64,000 nucleotides of DNA from Pseudoalteromonas rubra (GTDB taxonomy: Bacteria > Pseudomonadota > Gammaproteobacteria > Enterobacterales > Alteromonadaceae), in contig NZ_CP045429.1 of the NCBI RefSeq assembly GCF_005886805.2, forward strand, positions 2,884,501 to 2,948,500, read 5' to 3'. Within the stretch, counting starts at the first letter, position 1; every line of letters starts with the position of its first letter. A program made the position numbers and the translations under genes. This document shows, one piece after another, positions 63,130 to 64,000 of this stretch. The notes below the pieces were generated by a model. It was not told the DNA's origin, did no database searches, and saw nothing but the letters and a program-made list of their open reading frames with translations.

Positions 63130-64000
63130 TCACTCAATAGTTCCCCTCACCTGACCTAGCAAACGCCGACTGACGGGCACGCGATTACCGTCACTAAGAT
63201 AAAGAAACGCATAGCCAGATTCCGTTTTATCCTTATTTAGCGCAATTCGTCTGACCTTATCCAAATCAACCAGGTAAGATCTGTGGACCTGCATGAATGT
63301 GCCAGGGAGTTTATCAATCAAGCTTTTCAGTGTTCCCGAATATAAGCGCTCTTTGCCTCCGTCCAGGTGTAACTCAACATAATCGCCCGCAGCACGGCAC
63401 CATAATATCTGTCCGACATCAATACGTTCAGCCGCACTACCAAAAGTCAGCGTGAGATACTGCTGCGTGCCCGTTTTGTTCAGTTGGGAAAGTTTAACCT
63501 GCAACTTGGCAATGGCCTGCTGATCAGCCATGGTCTGTATCTGAAGTTCACCCAGTTGGCGAATATGCATCCCCAATAACACACCCAGTAACAGGGTTAC
63601 CATAACGTAGAAAAGCAGACTGTGAAACGACTGCAGACTCAGCATTGCTGCCATAACAAAAACACCCAAGGTAGCAGCAAATAGTAAGGCTTTGCCGGTA
63701 CGATGCCGATAATAATACCAGCACGCAACCCCCACTCCGGCAAGCGCAGGGATGCTCACCGCCAGCGTCGTTTTTAGATCAAACCCGGGACTAAAAAATA
63801 CCAACATCGAGGTAAGGCCTATAACGGGTGCCAGAACACTCAGCTTGACTTTGGTATCGAACTGACACAGGCGCAGTAAATAAACCAGTAGTCCAAAGCC
63901 AAAGGTCATGGCACACACTAAGATCAGCACTAATCTGACATCATGCAAAGGATACGGGTAACTGAACCAGCCACGTAGTTGTTCAGCAGCTAGCTGAACA
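63130..64000 (-). CDS. Membrane-bound LytTR-family regulator (partial)
   Basis: The frame is open to the end of the window, so the N-terminus lies outside. At least four hydrophobic helices are visible, then a short coiled linker (LGELQIQTMADQQAIAKLQVKLSQL) and a LytTR DNA-binding domain at the C-terminus (ILWCRAAGDYVELHLDGG, then TFMQVHRSYLVDLDKVR and VPVSRRLL). This is a membrane sensor joined directly to DNA binding, without a receiver domain. A TTG at 63948 is an internal candidate start only. It converges with the Tim44-like gene. Confidence 0.88.
   Translation of the reverse strand, partial: VQLAAEQLRGWFSYPYPLHDVRLVLILVCAMTFGFGLLVYLLRLCQFDTKVKLSVLAPVIGLTSMLVFFSPGFDLKTTLAVSIPALAGVGVACWYYYRHRTGKALLFAATLGVFVMAAMLSLQSFHSLLFYVMVTLLLGVLLGMHIRQLGELQIQTMADQQAIAKLQVKLSQLNKTGTQQYLTLTFGSAAERIDVGQILWCRAAGDYVELHLDGGKERLYSGTLKSLIDKLPGTFMQVHRSYLVDLDKVRRIALNKDKTESGYAFLYLSDGNRVPVSRRLLGQVRGTIE

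Overview
The window looks like chromosomal DNA of a marine gammaproteobacterium of the Alteromonadales, most likely Pseudoalteromonas or a close relative. This is inferred from gene content and order: fadI-fadJ, epmC / ATP-NAD kinase / yfcL, a Bat-type MoxR/VWA operon with an ECF sigma / DUF3379 pair and a Tim44-like protein, MipA, DUF1800/DUF1501 genes and many LysR regulators. No rRNA, tRNA or CRISPR array was seen.

Layout. 1-3.0 kb: end of an ABC-transporter permease gene, then an NtrX/NtrY-like sigma-54 response regulator and histidine kinase. 3.0-5.9 kb: a lipocalin, a YjdM/PhnA protein, a LysR regulator divergent from a glyoxalase-fold protein, and a tiny glycine-rich membrane protein. 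6.0-12.4 kb: an OmpR-type two-component pair followed by a DUF1800 lipoprotein, a Tat-exported DUF1501 protein and a MipA-like barrel. The same 14-bp site precedes both the regulator and DUF1800, so the pair probably controls its neighbours. 12.4-21 kb: a GDPD lipoprotein, a DM13 protein, a TetR regulator, an ankyrin protein, a flavodoxin-NTF2 fusion divergent from a LysR gene, a secreted EEP nuclease and a MATE exporter. 21-31 kb: a lipoprotein of about 2,260 residues (Ig/PKD-like repeats plus leucine-rich repeats), a membrane acyltransferase and a choice-of-anchor-A protein.

31-38.6 kb is the most accessory-looking part: small membrane and secreted proteins, a GNAT-like protein, a LysE exporter, an IS5-family (IS903-like) element and three short unrecognised genes on the minus strand. 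Their spacers resemble integron attC sites, so this may be a small cassette cluster without an integrase.

38.6-49.9 kb: an EAL protein with a degenerate GGDEF domain, LysR, an intergenic stretch on the plus strand that looks like a small RNA with an intrinsic terminator, an AbgT transporter, an HDOD protein, a divergent NRAMP-like transporter, the yfcL / NAD-kinase / epmC cluster and an active-type diguanylate cyclase. 50-53.5 kb: fadIJ with a recognisable promoter and a FadR-like operator overlapping its start region. 53.7-63.1 kb: one compact operon MoxR-DUF58-DUF4381-BatA-BatB/C-BatD, then an ECF sigma factor with its anti-sigma and a Tim44-like protein. The window ends inside a membrane-bound LytTR regulator on the minus strand.

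The strongest leads for something new are the candidate small RNA at about 41.95-42.10 kb, the attC-like cassette cluster at 36.2-38.1 kb, and the two-component / DUF1800 / DUF1501 / MipA locus with its shared operator.
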